Source of the DNA: Planctomycetota bacterium
GTDB lineage: Bacteria > Planctomycetota > J058 > JAJDCQ01
DNA length: 54,381 nucleotides
Reading direction: 5' to 3'
Assembly (NCBI GenBank): GCA_029260755.1
Contig: JAJDCQ010000100.1
Location: 1 to 54,381, forward strand
The position numbers and the translations under genes were made by a program. The notes beneath the pieces are model-generated. The model saw only the letters and a list, made by a program, of their open reading frames with translations. It had not been told where the DNA came from and ran no database searches. How positions within the stretch are numbered: position 1 is the first letter of the stretch; every line of letters starts with the position of its first letter. Shown here piece by piece: positions 7,968 to 16,358 of this stretch.

Positions 7968-9302
7968 GTGAAGATCGCCGTCATCGGCGCGAACTACGTC
8001 GGGCTCGTCGTGGCCACCTGCCTCGCCGACACCGGTCACGATGTGGTCGCCGTCGACATCGACGAGAGCCGGGTCGAGCGCCTGCGCCGGAGCGAGCCGA
8101 CGATCTACGAGCCCGGCCTGGCCGAGCTCCTCCGCCGGAACAGCTCCGAGGGGCGGCTCACGTTCACGACGAAGCACGCCGAGGCGGTCGACGGCGCCCT
8201 CGTCGTCTTCCTCGCGGTCGGGACGCCGCCGCGGGACGACGGCTCGGTCGACCTCTCGTGGATCGAGACGGCCGCCGACCAGGTCGCCGAGGCGGCGACC
8301 GACTACTTCGTCCTCGCGATCAAGTCGACGGTGCCCGTCGGGACGGCCGACATGGTCCGCGACCGGATGGCGAAGCGGACCGACCACGCGTTCGACGTGG
8401 TGAGTAACCCCGAGTTCCTCAAGGAGGGCGCCGCCCTCGAGGACTTCCAGAAGCCCGACCGAGTGGTGATCGGCGCGGCCGATCCGCGGCCGGCCGCCAT
8501 CGTGCGCGAGCTCTACGCGCCGTTCGTCCGGACCGGGAAGCCGATCCTGGTCATGGACAACCGCAGCGCCGAGCTGACGAAGTACGCAGCGAACGCGCTG
8601 CTGGCGAGCCGGATCTCGTTCATGAACGACATGGCGAACCTGGCCGAGCGCCTCGGCGCCAACGTCGATCAGGTCCGCGAGGGCGTCGGCAGCGACGCGC
8701 GGATCGGCTATCCGTTCCTGTTCCCCGGCGTCGGGTTCGGCGGGAGCTGCTTCCCGAAGGATCTCGAGGCGGTCGCCGCGATGGGCCGCGAGGTGGGCCA
8801 CCCGAGCCGGATGGTCGAGGCGGCGATCGCGATCAACCACGACCAGAAGGGCGTCCTCGGCGCCAAGGTCGAGCGCTACTTCGAGGGCAAGCTCAACGAC
8901 AAGACGGTCGCGGTCTGGGGCCTCGCCTTCAAGCCGCGGACCGACGACATGCGCGAGAGCCCGTCGGTCGTCCTGATCCAGAAGCTGATCGACGCCGGCG
9001 CGACCGTCCGGGCGTTCGACCCGGTCGCCCACGAGACGGCGAGGACGATCTTCGGCGATCGGATCACCTACGCCGAGAGCGCCTACGCGGCCGTCGAGGG
9101 AGCGCACGCCCTCTGCCTCGTGACCGAGTGGCAGGAGTTCCGCCGCCCGAAGTTCGAGCGGATCAAGGAGTCGATGGCCGGCGGCGGGACGCCCGCCGTC
9201 TTCGACGGACGCAACATCTGGAACGGCGAGACACTCCGGTCGCTCGGGTTCGACTACTTCGGCATCGGAATGCCGTCGAGCAAGTTCCCCGACGAGAAGT
9301 AG
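7968..9302 (+). CDS. ugd: UDP-glucose 6-dehydrogenase
   Basis: This 444-aa enzyme oxidises UDP-glucose to UDP-glucuronate with two NAD+. The N-terminal Rossmann motif reads IGANYVGL, with Asn where most homologues have Gly. Family landmarks follow: AVGTPP, KSTVPVGT and SNPEFLKEG. The catalytic Cys261 lies in GFGGSCFPKD. The UDP-binding C-terminal domain contains WGLAFKPRTDDMRESPS. The GTG start has a GGAGG ribosome site nine bases upstream. The next gene consumes its product, so the two form a UDP-xylose pathway for envelope glycans. Confidence 0.96.
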   Translation: MKIAVIGANYVGLVVATCLADTGHDVVAVDIDESRVERLRRSEPTIYEPGLAELLRRNSSEGRLTFTTKHAEAVDGALVVFLAVGTPPRDDGSVDLSWIETAADQVAEAATDYFVLAIKSTVPVGTADMVRDRMAKRTDHAFDVVSNPEFLKEGAALEDFQKPDRVVIGAADPRPAAIVRELYAPFVRTGKPILVMDNRSAELTKYAANALLASRISFMNDMANLAERLGANVDQVREGVGSDARIGYPFLFPGVGFGGSCFPKDLEAVAAMGREVGHPSRMVEAAIAINHDQKGVLGAKVERYFEGKLNDKTVAVWGLAFKPRTDDMRESPSVVLIQKLIDAGATVRAFDPVAHETARTIFGDRITYAESAYAAVEGAHALCLVTEWQEFRRPKFERIKESMAGGGTPAVFDGRNIWNGETLRSLGFDYFGIGMPSSKFPDEK

Positions 9303-9332
9303 CCCGATCAACTCGAAGCGTTGAGGTCCTCC

Positions 9333-10286
9333 ATGCCCCGCACCCTCGTCACCGGCGGAGCCGGCTTCCTCGGCAGTCATCTCTGCGAGGCGCTCCTCTC
9401 CCGCGGCCACTCCGTGATCGCGATGGACAGCCTCCTCACGGGCGCCGCCAGCAACGTCGGCCACCTCATCGCGAACCCGAAGTTCGAGCTGGTCGACTAC
9501 GACGTCACCAACTACCTCCACGTCGACGGGGAGCTCGACCGGATCCTCCACTTCGCCTCGCCGGCGAGCCCGGTCGACTACCTCGAGATGCCGATCCACA
9601 CCCTCAAGGTGGGCGCTCTCGGAACCCACAAGGCGCTCGGCCTCGCCAAGGCCAAGGGCGCGCGGTTCCTCCTCGCGTCGACCTCCGAGGTCTACGGCGA
9701 CCCGCTCGAGCACCCGCAGACCGAGAGCTACTGGGGCAACGTCAACCCGATCGGCGTGCGCGGCGTGTACGACGAGGCGAAGCGCTTCGGCGAGGCGCTC
9801 ACGATGGCCTATCACCGCGCGCACGGCCTGGAGACGCGGATCGTCCGGATCTTCAACACCTACGGCCCGCGGATGCGGGCGGGCGACGGGCGGGTCCTGC
9901 CGAACTTCATCAACCAGGCGCTCCGCGGCGAGCCGCTCACCGTCTACGGCGACGCGAGCCAGACCCGGAGCCTCTGCTACGTCGACGACCTGGTGGCGGG
10001 GATCCTCGCGCTCCTCGAGGGCGACTTCGTCGAGCCGGTGAACATCGGCAACCCCGACGAGATCACCATCATGGGCCTCGCCGAGGAGGTCATCGCCGCG
10101 ACCGGGACCAAGAGCGAGATCGTGACCCGGCCGCTGCCCGAGGACGACCCCAAGGTGCGTCAGCCGAACATCGCGCGCGCGCGCGAGGTGCTCGGCTGGG
10201 AGCCGAAGGTGCCGCGGAGCGTCGGCCTCGGCCGGACGATCGACTACTTCCGCTCACTCATGACCGACGAGGGGAAGGGCGCCTGA
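9333..10286 (+). CDS. UDP-glucuronate decarboxylase (UDP-xylose synthase)
   Basis: This 317-aa short-chain dehydrogenase/reductase has the NAD motif TGGAGFLGSH and the catalytic YDEAK, with a Ser/Thr cluster in STSEVYGDP. Segments such as FASPASPVDY, GVRGVYDEAKR and NTYGPRMRAGDGRV are hallmarks of UDP-xylose synthase rather than epimerases. It turns UDP-glucuronate into UDP-xylose. The ATG at 9333 is chosen for its GAGG ribosome site; an in-frame TTG at 9321 is less likely. It lies 30 bases after ugd and one base before the next gene, so the three are probably co-transcribed. Confidence 0.95.
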   Translation: MPRTLVTGGAGFLGSHLCEALLSRGHSVIAMDSLLTGAASNVGHLIANPKFELVDYDVTNYLHVDGELDRILHFASPASPVDYLEMPIHTLKVGALGTHKALGLAKAKGARFLLASTSEVYGDPLEHPQTESYWGNVNPIGVRGVYDEAKRFGEALTMAYHRAHGLETRIVRIFNTYGPRMRAGDGRVLPNFINQALRGEPLTVYGDASQTRSLCYVDDLVAGILALLEGDFVEPVNIGNPDEITIMGLAEEVIAATGTKSEIVTRPLPEDDPKVRQPNIARAREVLGWEPKVPRSVGLGRTIDYFRSLMTDEGKGA

Positions 10287-10287
10287 C

Positions 10288-12081
10288 GTGCCGGCCGCCG
10301 GACGGCGGTGGAGCCCGGATGAGTATCCGTGGCCCATCTCGAACGCGCTCCGCTTCCTCTCCGAGACGGTGTGGGAGGAGGAGCTCGGATCGCTCCTTCA
10401 GCCGCGCCAGCTCTTCTTCGCCGTCTGCCGGGTCATCTACCTTCTCGGGCGGGCGTTCGTCACCACCCGCGTCCAGCTCCAGGCGGCGGCGCTGACGTAC
10501 ACGACGGTCCTGGCGCTCGTGCCGACGTTCGCGGTCATCGTGGCGGTCTTCCAGCCCTACAGCGGGCTCAAGGACGCCGAGGGCCAGATCAAGTCGCTCC
10601 TCTTCGAGTCGATCGCGCCGGCGTGGCAGGCGGACGCCGAGTCCTACCTCAACCAGTTCGTCGACAACGTCCACGGCGGCGCCGGCGGGCTGATGACCGG
10701 GCTCGCCGTCTGCTTCCTCTTCTACTCGGTGATCACCCTCCTCTCGACGATCGAGCACACCCTCAACGAGGTGTGGGGCGTCAAGCGCTCGCGCAACATG
10801 GTGCGCCGGTTCACCGTCTACTGGAGCGTCGCCACCCTCGGGCCGATTCTGGTCGGGGTCGCGTTGACCCTGTCCGAGGACTTCGTCGGCAAGATCCGCG
10901 GCTTCTCGGTCAGCGAGTGGTGGGCGCGGTCGGGGCAGTCCGAGAAGATCGGCGACGGAACGGCGCGCGGCTATCTCGCCGGAGGGCTGACGGGCGCGAG
11001 CACCGCCTCGCGCATCGAGACCGTCGAGCTGCCGATCGAGGAGCCGGATCCGCCCGCGGCGCCGGCCGCACCCGAGAAGCTCGAGGAGCGGAGCGGCGCC
11101 CTGCCGCACGCGACGGCCGTCATCCTGGTCATGATCGCGTTCACCGTTCTGTACGCGTTCATGCCGAACACGCACGTGCGTCTGGTGCCCGCCATCATCG
11201 GCGCGCTCATCGCGGCGATTCTCTGGGACCTCAGCAAGACCGCGTTCACCGAGAGCTCGACCCGGCTCATCCGCGAGAACAAGATCTACGGCTCGCTCGC
11301 CGCGCTGCCGCTGACGATGTTCTGGATCTACATCTCGTGGAACCTCGTCATCGTCGGCGCCGAGATCAGCCACGCGATCCAGAACCTGCGGACACACCGC
11401 CGCGAGGAGCAGGCGCCGCAGACGACGCAGCGCCTCAAGGAGGAGCTCGCCCTCCGGATCGTCCTGTCGGTCGCGAACCAGTTCGCCCGCGGGAGCACGC
11501 CGCCGAACCCCGAGCAGCTCGCCGAGGAGCTCGGCGCCCCGGTCGGCCTGGTGGGGGAGGTGTGCGAGCACCTCGTGATCGAGGAGTTCCTCCGCGAGGC
11601 CGGACTGTCCGAGGACGAGCTCCAGTACGTCCCGGCCCGACCGCTCACCTCGATCTCGATGGACGAGATCATCACATCAATGCACGAGAAGGCCGGCGTC
11701 TCCTACCCGCTCCGCGACGGCCCGGGCGCCGAGATCGTCCGCGAACGGATGAAGGAGGCGGCCGCCGCCGCGAGGACGGTGACCGGAAGCTTCAGCTTCG
11801 CGGCCCTCGCCGAGCAGGCGGGCGTCGACGCGGCCTCGGCCGCGCTCGGCGAGAAGGCGCCGCCGGTGCCGTCGGGCCGATTGACGATCTCACCCGAAGC
11901 GCCGACCGAGCCCGCGATCGGGAGCGAGCCCCCGACGGAGCCCGAGCAGGAGCCCGAGCCCGACGCGACATCGGAAACCGAGCCCGAATCCGAGACCAAG
12001 CCCGAATCGAAGGCCGAGCCCGAGCCCGAGCCCGACACCACGAAGCCCGCGTCGGATCGACCCGACGACGACGACCGGTAA
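10288..12081 (+). CDS. YihY/BrkB-family membrane protein with acidic tail
   Basis: This 597-aa inner-membrane protein has family hallmarks: AAALTYTTVLALVPTFAVI near residue 70, FYSVITLLSTIEHTLNEVWG and later hydrophobic segments (FTVLYAFMPN, ALPLTMFWIYISWNLVIVGAE). The function of the family is uncertain; the old ribonuclease BN label is wrong. After the membrane core comes a winged-helix-like part (residues about 385-460), then about 60 residues of Glu/Pro repeats. It starts with a GTG one base after the upstream stop, with a ribosome site inside that gene. The long acidic tail is unusual for the family. Confidence 0.85.
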   Translation: MPAAGRRWSPDEYPWPISNALRFLSETVWEEELGSLLQPRQLFFAVCRVIYLLGRAFVTTRVQLQAAALTYTTVLALVPTFAVIVAVFQPYSGLKDAEGQIKSLLFESIAPAWQADAESYLNQFVDNVHGGAGGLMTGLAVCFLFYSVITLLSTIEHTLNEVWGVKRSRNMVRRFTVYWSVATLGPILVGVALTLSEDFVGKIRGFSVSEWWARSGQSEKIGDGTARGYLAGGLTGASTASRIETVELPIEEPDPPAAPAAPEKLEERSGALPHATAVILVMIAFTVLYAFMPNTHVRLVPAIIGALIAAILWDLSKTAFTESSTRLIRENKIYGSLAALPLTMFWIYISWNLVIVGAEISHAIQNLRTHRREEQAPQTTQRLKEELALRIVLSVANQFARGSTPPNPEQLAEELGAPVGLVGEVCEHLVIEEFLREAGLSEDELQYVPARPLTSISMDEIITSMHEKAGVSYPLRDGPGAEIVRERMKEAAAAARTVTGSFSFAALAEQAGVDAASAALGEKAPPVPSGRLTISPEAPTEPAIGSEPPTEPEQEPEPDATSETEPESETKPESKAEPEPEPDTTKPASDRPDDDDR

Positions 12082-12157
12082 CCCCCGAGACGCCGACCGG
12101 CGACGCGGCCGCGGCGACCCGACGACGGTGGATCGCCGCATCCCCAGGAGAGCCCCG

Positions 12158-12916
12158 ATGAAGAGCCACCCGAAGTCCGCCTCCCCGACCGGCACCCCCG
12201 TTGCGTCCACCGGTGCTCGCAGAAGGAGGCGGAGCCCCGCCATGGACACGATCCGCTGGAGCGCATCGGCGATCCTCGTCGCCGGCCTCGGCATCATCGG
12301 CGCGAGCGGCATCCTCGCCCGCGACGACGACGGCGAGAAGGAGAAGACCGACGAGAAGGCCAAGCCCGCCGAGCGCGTCGTCGTCGACAAGGCGACGATC
12401 GTGTTCGACGACGGCGACACCTTCCGGGCGGGCGACCGCGACATCCGCGTCCTCGGCGTCGACACCCCCGAGACGATCCACGAGGACCACGGGATCTTCG
12501 TGAACCAGCCGGGCGGCCCCGAGGCGTCCGCGTTCACGAAGAAGGCGATCGAGGAGGCGACCGAGGTCGTCCTCCTGATCGGGCGCAAGGACCGCTACGG
12601 CCGGACGCTCGGCCACGTCTACCTCGACGGCGAGCTGCTCGCGGTCAAGCTGATCGCCGCCGGCCACGGCTACGAGACGATCAGCAAGTACGGCGAGAAC
12701 GGCTTCCCCGAGGAGGCGGCGAAGATCCGGGAGGCGGCGAAGACCGCGCCAAAGCCGACCTTCGAGAAGCCCTGGAACTGGCGGCGGAAGAACCAGAAGC
12801 GCGAGAAGAAGGGCGAGAAGAAGCCCGAGAAGAAGGACGAGACCGAGAAGAAGCTCGCGGAGCCCAAGTCCGGCGACGAGAAGAAGAAGCCGGACGAGGG
12901 CGCCGACCCGAAGTAG
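12158..12916 (+). CDS. Thermonuclease-like (SNase) protein, secreted or membrane-anchored
   Basis: This protein of about 252 aa has a staphylococcal-nuclease domain: DGDTF, then RVLGVDTPE, then DRYGRTLGHVYLDG. These hold the expected Asp, Arg, Glu and second Arg of the active site. A hydrophobic segment (ILVAGLGIIGASGILA) near the N-terminus is a signal or anchor. The last 60 residues are Lys/Glu-rich and probably disordered. The start at 12158 has AGGAG seven bases upstream. A second ATG at 12242, just before the hydrophobic segment, also has GGAG-type sites and would give a more normal signal peptide. Confidence 0.85.
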   Translation: MKSHPKSASPTGTPVASTGARRRRRSPAMDTIRWSASAILVAGLGIIGASGILARDDDGEKEKTDEKAKPAERVVVDKATIVFDDGDTFRAGDRDIRVLGVDTPETIHEDHGIFVNQPGGPEASAFTKKAIEEATEVVLLIGRKDRYGRTLGHVYLDGELLAVKLIAAGHGYETISKYGENGFPEEAAKIREAAKTAPKPTFEKPWNWRRKNQKREKKGEKKPEKKDETEKKLAEPKSGDEKKKPDEGADPK

Positions 12917-12919
12917 ACG

Positions 12920-13279
12920 TTGTCGCGCGAACCGAAGCCGGAGGGCCCTCTCAAGCGGCTCGTGCGGGCTCTCGTTGCGATGATCCGGCCCGAGCCAGCG
13001 ATCGACGCGACCACGACCTGGCTCGTCCGGCGTCACCCCGACGACGCCCCCCTCGCTCGCCTGAGTGACCCCACGTTCGTGGACATGTTCTGGCTGAGCG
13101 TCGCCATCGAGCCACTCGTGCTCGATCCAGACGAACAGCAGCGGGTGCTCACGTCTTCCGCCTTCTGGGATCCACCGCTGCTCTTCGAGCGTGAGGACTC
13201 GGGAGTCGTCGCGGAGTACGCGTTCGCCTCGGCGGCGGGACCCAGCGACGGCCGGGTCACGGTCCGAGGCCTGCGCTGA
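12920..13279 (+). CDS. Hypothetical protein
   Basis: This 119-aa ORF follows the nuclease gene by three bases. Its third codon positions are GC-rich, as in real genes here, and it contains well-formed segments such as PTFVDMFWLSVAIEPLVLD. The start is TTG, and no clear ribosome site is seen. There is no signal peptide or membrane segment. I do not recognise the family. It marks the edge of the repeat-rich accessory patch. Confidence 0.55.
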   Translation: MSREPKPEGPLKRLVRALVAMIRPEPAIDATTTWLVRRHPDDAPLARLSDPTFVDMFWLSVAIEPLVLDPDEQQRVLTSSAFWDPPLLFEREDSGVVAEYAFASAAGPSDGRVTVRGLR

Positions 13280-13315
13280 CTCATGGATAGACTTCGCCCT
13301 CGAGCTCGAAGCTCA

Positions 13316-13425
13316 GGAACGAGTGAATCTCGCGCAAGAGCGCACGGGCGCAATGGGGCAATCTCCGGCGCCAAGTCCCGGTCGCTCTTGGCGTCCTTAC
13401 GCCCTTGCGTGAGATTCGGCGTTCC
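13316..13425. repeat. MITE-like inverted repeat
   Basis: The arms at 13316-13342 (GGAACGAGTGAATCTCGCGC..) and 13400-13425 are imperfect reverse complements of about 26 bp, enclosing about 57 bp without coding signal. The size and shape suggest a small non-autonomous element or a long hairpin. No target-site duplication was recognised. Confidence 0.55.
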
Positions 13426-13456
13426 TGGAACACGCGCACGTGACTGCCGTCGCGAT

Positions 13457-13497
13457 GAACGATCCACAGATTTCACAGATTACACAGATTGCCGCGG
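13457..13497. repeat. CACAGATT-type dispersed repeat, copy A
   Basis: GAACGATCCACAGATT is followed by two more CACAGATT units and GCCGCGG. The reverse complement of the main part recurs at 44591-44624. The last 15 bases (CACAGATTGCCGCGG, 13483-13497) recur directly at 13581-13595. Such strings are often seen between genes in some bacterial groups; their origin is unknown to me. Confidence 0.7.
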
Positions 13498-14058
13498 GTG
13501 GATCCGAGTCGTTGCCGAGCTCGGGAACGGGCCTGCTGCGCAGCGAGTGTGCCGCCTTCGGCAACTCGTAGTCTGTGCTTCACAGATTGCCGCGGCGCGT
13601 TCCAGATCGCTGACGAAGGCAATCCCGGAGCGCCGGCCACGCCGAGGAACCATCGCCCTCGGCAGCTCGAAACGCGCCTCGCGGCGCTGTGGGACTTCCA
13701 GGCTGGCTACCGCTGGAACGCGGTGAGCGGGGAGCCCGAAGAGGACAGGCACGCCTCGTGGCCCGTCGTCGCGGACCACGGAGGCGACCCGTTCATCTAC
13801 TGCGCCGACTCGGGGCGCGTCCTTCTGGCACGTCACGGGGCGGGCGCCTGGACACCGCGCGACGCCTTCCCGGATCTTCTCGCGATGGCCGGGACCCTCG
13901 GGATTCTCGGATCCGTCGCCCAGCAAGCGGGCCTCGGTCTCACCGACGACGACTCCAGCGTCCGCCCGGAGCATCGAGCAACCGCGGTCGTCCGCCTCGC
14001 GGAGCTTCTTGGTGACGAAAGGCGGGCGCAACGAGCCTTGGAGGCCGCGGGATGGTGA
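13489..14058 (+). pseudogene. SMI1/KNR4 (SUKH)-like protein, 5' end probably lost
   Basis: The last 120 residues look like a SUKH domain: LETRLAALWDFQAGYRW, then WPVVADHGGDPFIYCADSG, then LLARHGAGAWTPRDAFPDLL. SUKH proteins are often immunity partners of polymorphic toxins. The upstream part of the frame is made from the CACAGATT repeats and has Cys/Arg-rich, non-protein-like sequence. No ATG or GTG with a ribosome site precedes the domain; the open frame only begins at a TTG inside the repeat. I infer that repeat insertion or recombination removed the true start. No toxin gene is adjacent. Confidence 0.5.
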
Positions 14059-14120
14059 CACTCGCAGACGCCGATCGGCACCCGGGACTTCGGGACCACA
14101 CGAACGCTGGCTTGCTCCCG

Positions 14121-14402
14121 TCACTCCGATGCGGTCGAGCGCGCCGCTCCCTCGGAGTCCGACCAGCCGTCGTCCGGTTCGGGAGATCCCGCCTCCTGCG
14201 CCTGACGCCAGTCATCGTGGTCTCGTAGGGGCATGACCATGATCGCCTCCTTCGAGCCGCACGCGGTGAAGAAGAACGCACACCCGCCGACGTCCACGTA
14301 CCAGGATCTCTCGTCCATCCGCTCGATGTGGAAGAACCCACGTCCCACGATCTCGTCGGGTAGGCCGTCTTCGTCGATGTTGCGAACCGTGTAGGTATCC
14401 AC
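14121..14402 (-). CDS. Small hypothetical protein
   Basis: This 93-aa ORF starts at a GTG with AGGGAG six bases upstream. The sequence looks like a genuine compact protein (GRGFFHIERMDERSWYVDVG, then CAFFFTACGSKEAIMV) with an acidic tail. There is no signal peptide. I do not recognise the family. It lies in the accessory patch, convergent with the SUKH-like remnant. Confidence 0.6.
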   Translation of the reverse strand: MDTYTVRNIDEDGLPDEIVGRGFFHIERMDERSWYVDVGGCAFFFTACGSKEAIMVMPLRDHDDWRQAQEAGSPEPDDGWSDSEGAARSTASE

Positions 14403-14610
14403 CGGGCTCCCTCGCGATCGCCGTTGCGCCCAGACCGTCGCAGGTCGTGCAGGTCGCCCAGGCGATCCCTTCTCGGATTCGGCGCGAGACTTCTCTTCAC
14501 TCCGCTCTCGTGAGTGAAGCAGGGCTCAGGGGCCGGACGGCCCTCGACCGGGCCGTCATCATCAAACGACAGACGGCAGCTACTTCGCGGTCACATGATC
14601 GGAGGCCCAC

Positions 14611-15060
14611 GTGACCGACAAGATCGAGTTCTACTCCCGGAACGACCGCCCCTACGGGTGCTTCTCCAACTTCGCGCCGTATCCGGTCAGGCTCAGGGGG
14701 AAGAGCTGGCCGACCTCAGAGCACTACTTCCAGGCTCAGAAGTTCTCCGGCACCCCCAGGGAGCACGAGATACGACGGGCGCGAACGCCGAGGCGAGCCG
14801 CCCGCCTCGGACGAGATCGCCGACACCGGCCTCGTCGCGACTGGGAGCGGGTCAAGGACTCGGTCATGTACGACGTCGTGCTCGCCAAGTTCGAGCAGCA
14901 TGCCGACATCCGGGAGCGACTCCTCTCCACGGGCGAAGCCACGATCGTCGAGCACACGGCCAACGACGATTACTGGGGGGACGGAGGAGACGGATCCGGG
15001 CGGAACATGCTCGGCCGTATCCTCATGAGGGTGCGAGCGGAGCTCGGACGTCGAGGCTGA
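14611..15060 (+). CDS. NADAR (YbiA-like) N-glycosidase
   Basis: This 149-aa protein matches the NADAR/YbiA family from end to end: FYSRNDRPYGCFSNFAPYP, WPTSEHYFQAQKF, DWERVKDSVM and NDDYWGDGGDGSGRNMLG. Family members cleave N-glycosidic bonds, for example in damaged riboflavin intermediates, and some remove ADP-ribose from guanine. The conserved Glu in SEHYFQ and the YWGDGGDGSG loop are intact. A GGAGG site precedes the GTG start. It stands alone among small accessory genes, and no ADP-ribosyltransferase partner is visible, so a defence role is only possible. Confidence 0.9.
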   Translation: MTDKIEFYSRNDRPYGCFSNFAPYPVRLRGKSWPTSEHYFQAQKFSGTPREHEIRRARTPRRAARLGRDRRHRPRRDWERVKDSVMYDVVLAKFEQHADIRERLLSTGEATIVEHTANDDYWGDGGDGSGRNMLGRILMRVRAELGRRG

Positions 15061-15133
15061 CGCCTGGCTGCCGGGCGAGCCGATCCTCTGGGGGGGCCTC
15101 CTTGGTGGCCTCACAGGCGCCCTTCGCGTCTGG

Positions 15134-15319
15134 GTGTCTCACGAGATGACCTGGACCGTCGAGCCGCCCGGCATGGAAGAGCGCTTCACGCCATTCGCAG
15201 AGTGGGCGGCGTCCGCTGCCATCGGACTCGTGTTTGCAACGAGCGTCGTGCTTCTTCCTGCGGCGCTCCGGCGACTGTCCAGCGCCCTCTATCGCGCCGC
15301 GCCGGCGTCACCCATTTAG
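15134..15319 (+). CDS. Short membrane protein, possibly truncated at 5' end
   Basis: A 61-aa ORF with one hydrophobic segment (AASAAIGLVFATSVVLLPAA) starts at a GTG. The reading frame is open back to 15029, and the upstream codons also read like a membrane segment (PILWGGLLGGLTGALRVW), but no normal start codon is found there. It may be a remnant, or it may start at a CTG near 15068. Its family is not recognised. Confidence 0.4.
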   Translation: MSHEMTWTVEPPGMEERFTPFAEWAASAAIGLVFATSVVLLPAALRRLSSALYRAAPASPI

Positions 15320-15369
15320 CGCTTTGTGCCGCTCCGGGCCGTCGTGACGTCGTCACGGGCACAATCCGG

Positions 15370-16083
15370 TCAGTCCTCATCACGCCGAGGCAGCGGCAGA
15401 GCCTCGGACGGGATACGGCGCAACGGCGGGAGGTTCCGAGGCTCGAACAGCGAACGGATGAACGCGAGGCAAGCGGAGATGGCGGCCGCCGTGTCGTCAC
15501 GCACGAAGCCCCTTCGCATGATTTCCGCCCCCCAGTCCAGTGGCGAGAGCCCGTGCTCATCGCGTGCCGCCGGGTCCGCGCCTCGCTCGACGAGGAACTT
15601 GGCCGCATCCGGCCGCCCGTGCATGACAGCGACGTGCAGCGCAGTGACACCGTCGATCCCCCGAGCCTTGACCTCCGCACCGCGGTCGATCACATCGCCG
15701 ATCAACGCCAACGACGCCCATCGGATCAGCTCATGGAGAACGACCGGGCACGCGAAGTCGACTCGGTGGCTGCCGTTCGCGTCCGCCCCCGCATGAAGGA
15801 GCGCCCGGATGCGCGGCTCGTCACTCTGGTGCGATCCGCGGAGGAGCGGGTCGGCCGCGTGCGGCCAGCCGTCCACGCAGGCGCCTCGCTCGAGGAGGAG
15901 CCGAAGCGTCTCGACGTTGCTCCTCGGCGAGCGGGCGGCGCGCGCGAGCGCCGAGTCGAGACCGTCCGTCGAAGCGTTCGGATCGGCGCCGTCGTCGAGG
16001 AGAGCGCAGACCCTGTCGACGTCTCCTTGATCGACCGCGTCGATGAGCTCGAGGTCGATCGATCGCTTGCTCGGCTCGGCCAT
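15370..16083 (-). CDS. Ankyrin-repeat protein
   Basis: This 237-aa protein is made of ankyrin repeats: LIDAVDQGDVDRVCALLDDG, ADPNAS, LRLLLERGACVDG, DGVTALHVAVMHGRPDAAKF and LVERGADPAARDEHGLSPLD. There are about five repeats and no other domain or signal peptide. Ankyrin repeats mediate protein binding; the partner is unknown. The ATG at 16083 has a GGAGGAGG site about 12 bases upstream. It is isolated by repeats on one side and converges with the accessory genes on the other. Confidence 0.85.
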   Translation of the reverse strand: MAEPSKRSIDLELIDAVDQGDVDRVCALLDDGADPNASTDGLDSALARAARSPRSNVETLRLLLERGACVDGWPHAADPLLRGSHQSDEPRIRALLHAGADANGSHRVDFACPVVLHELIRWASLALIGDVIDRGAEVKARGIDGVTALHVAVMHGRPDAAKFLVERGADPAARDEHGLSPLDWGAEIMRRGFVRDDTAAAISACLAFIRSLFEPRNLPPLRRIPSEALPLPRRDED

Positions 16084-16154
16084 GTCGAGAGCGTAGCCTC
16101 CTCCACGACCGCGATCCAGGCCTCGCCGCGCGACACGACCCTCTCGAAGCAAGG

Positions 16155-16222
16155 GGCCAGGTCTCGGATCTTCGCATGAGCGTCGCATGAGCGTCGCTAG
16201 TGCGAGGATCCGAGACCTGACC
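16155..16222. repeat. REP-like inverted repeat (GGTCTCGGAT family)
   Basis: Arm 16155-16176 (GGCCAGGTCTCGGATCTTCG..) pairs with arm 16201-16222, with two mismatches over 22 bp. The loop holds two tandem copies of CGCATGAGCGT (16173-16183 and 16184-16194). Half-copies of the same arm lie at 37995-38021 and 53346-53366. The GGTCAGGTC core is shared with the repeats at 1-310. Confidence 0.75.
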
Positions 16223-16275
16223 ATTCGATGGAGGATTCTCGGAGGGCGAGCCTGGCGGTCGAGACTCGGGTTGCC

Positions 16276-16310
16276 CTCCGTGTATCCTCCGTGCTCTCCG
16301 TGTCTCCGTG
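16276..16310. repeat. Four CTCCGTG short tandem units
   Basis: The heptamer CTCCGTG occurs at 16276, 16287, 16296 and 16304, separated by 1 to 4 variable bases, in the gap between the ankyrin gene and the CHASE2 gene. No gene is seen in 16084-16358; it is filled by this and the preceding inverted repeat. Confidence 0.6.
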
Positions 16311-16358
16311 GTGACATCCCCTTCGCCGAAGGCGAAGCAAGCTGCCAGCCGGTAGCGG

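Noticed and set aside
13457..13497. CRISPR array or short tandem array
   Set aside because: Units are too short (about 8-9 bp) and have no unique spacers; only three units are present.
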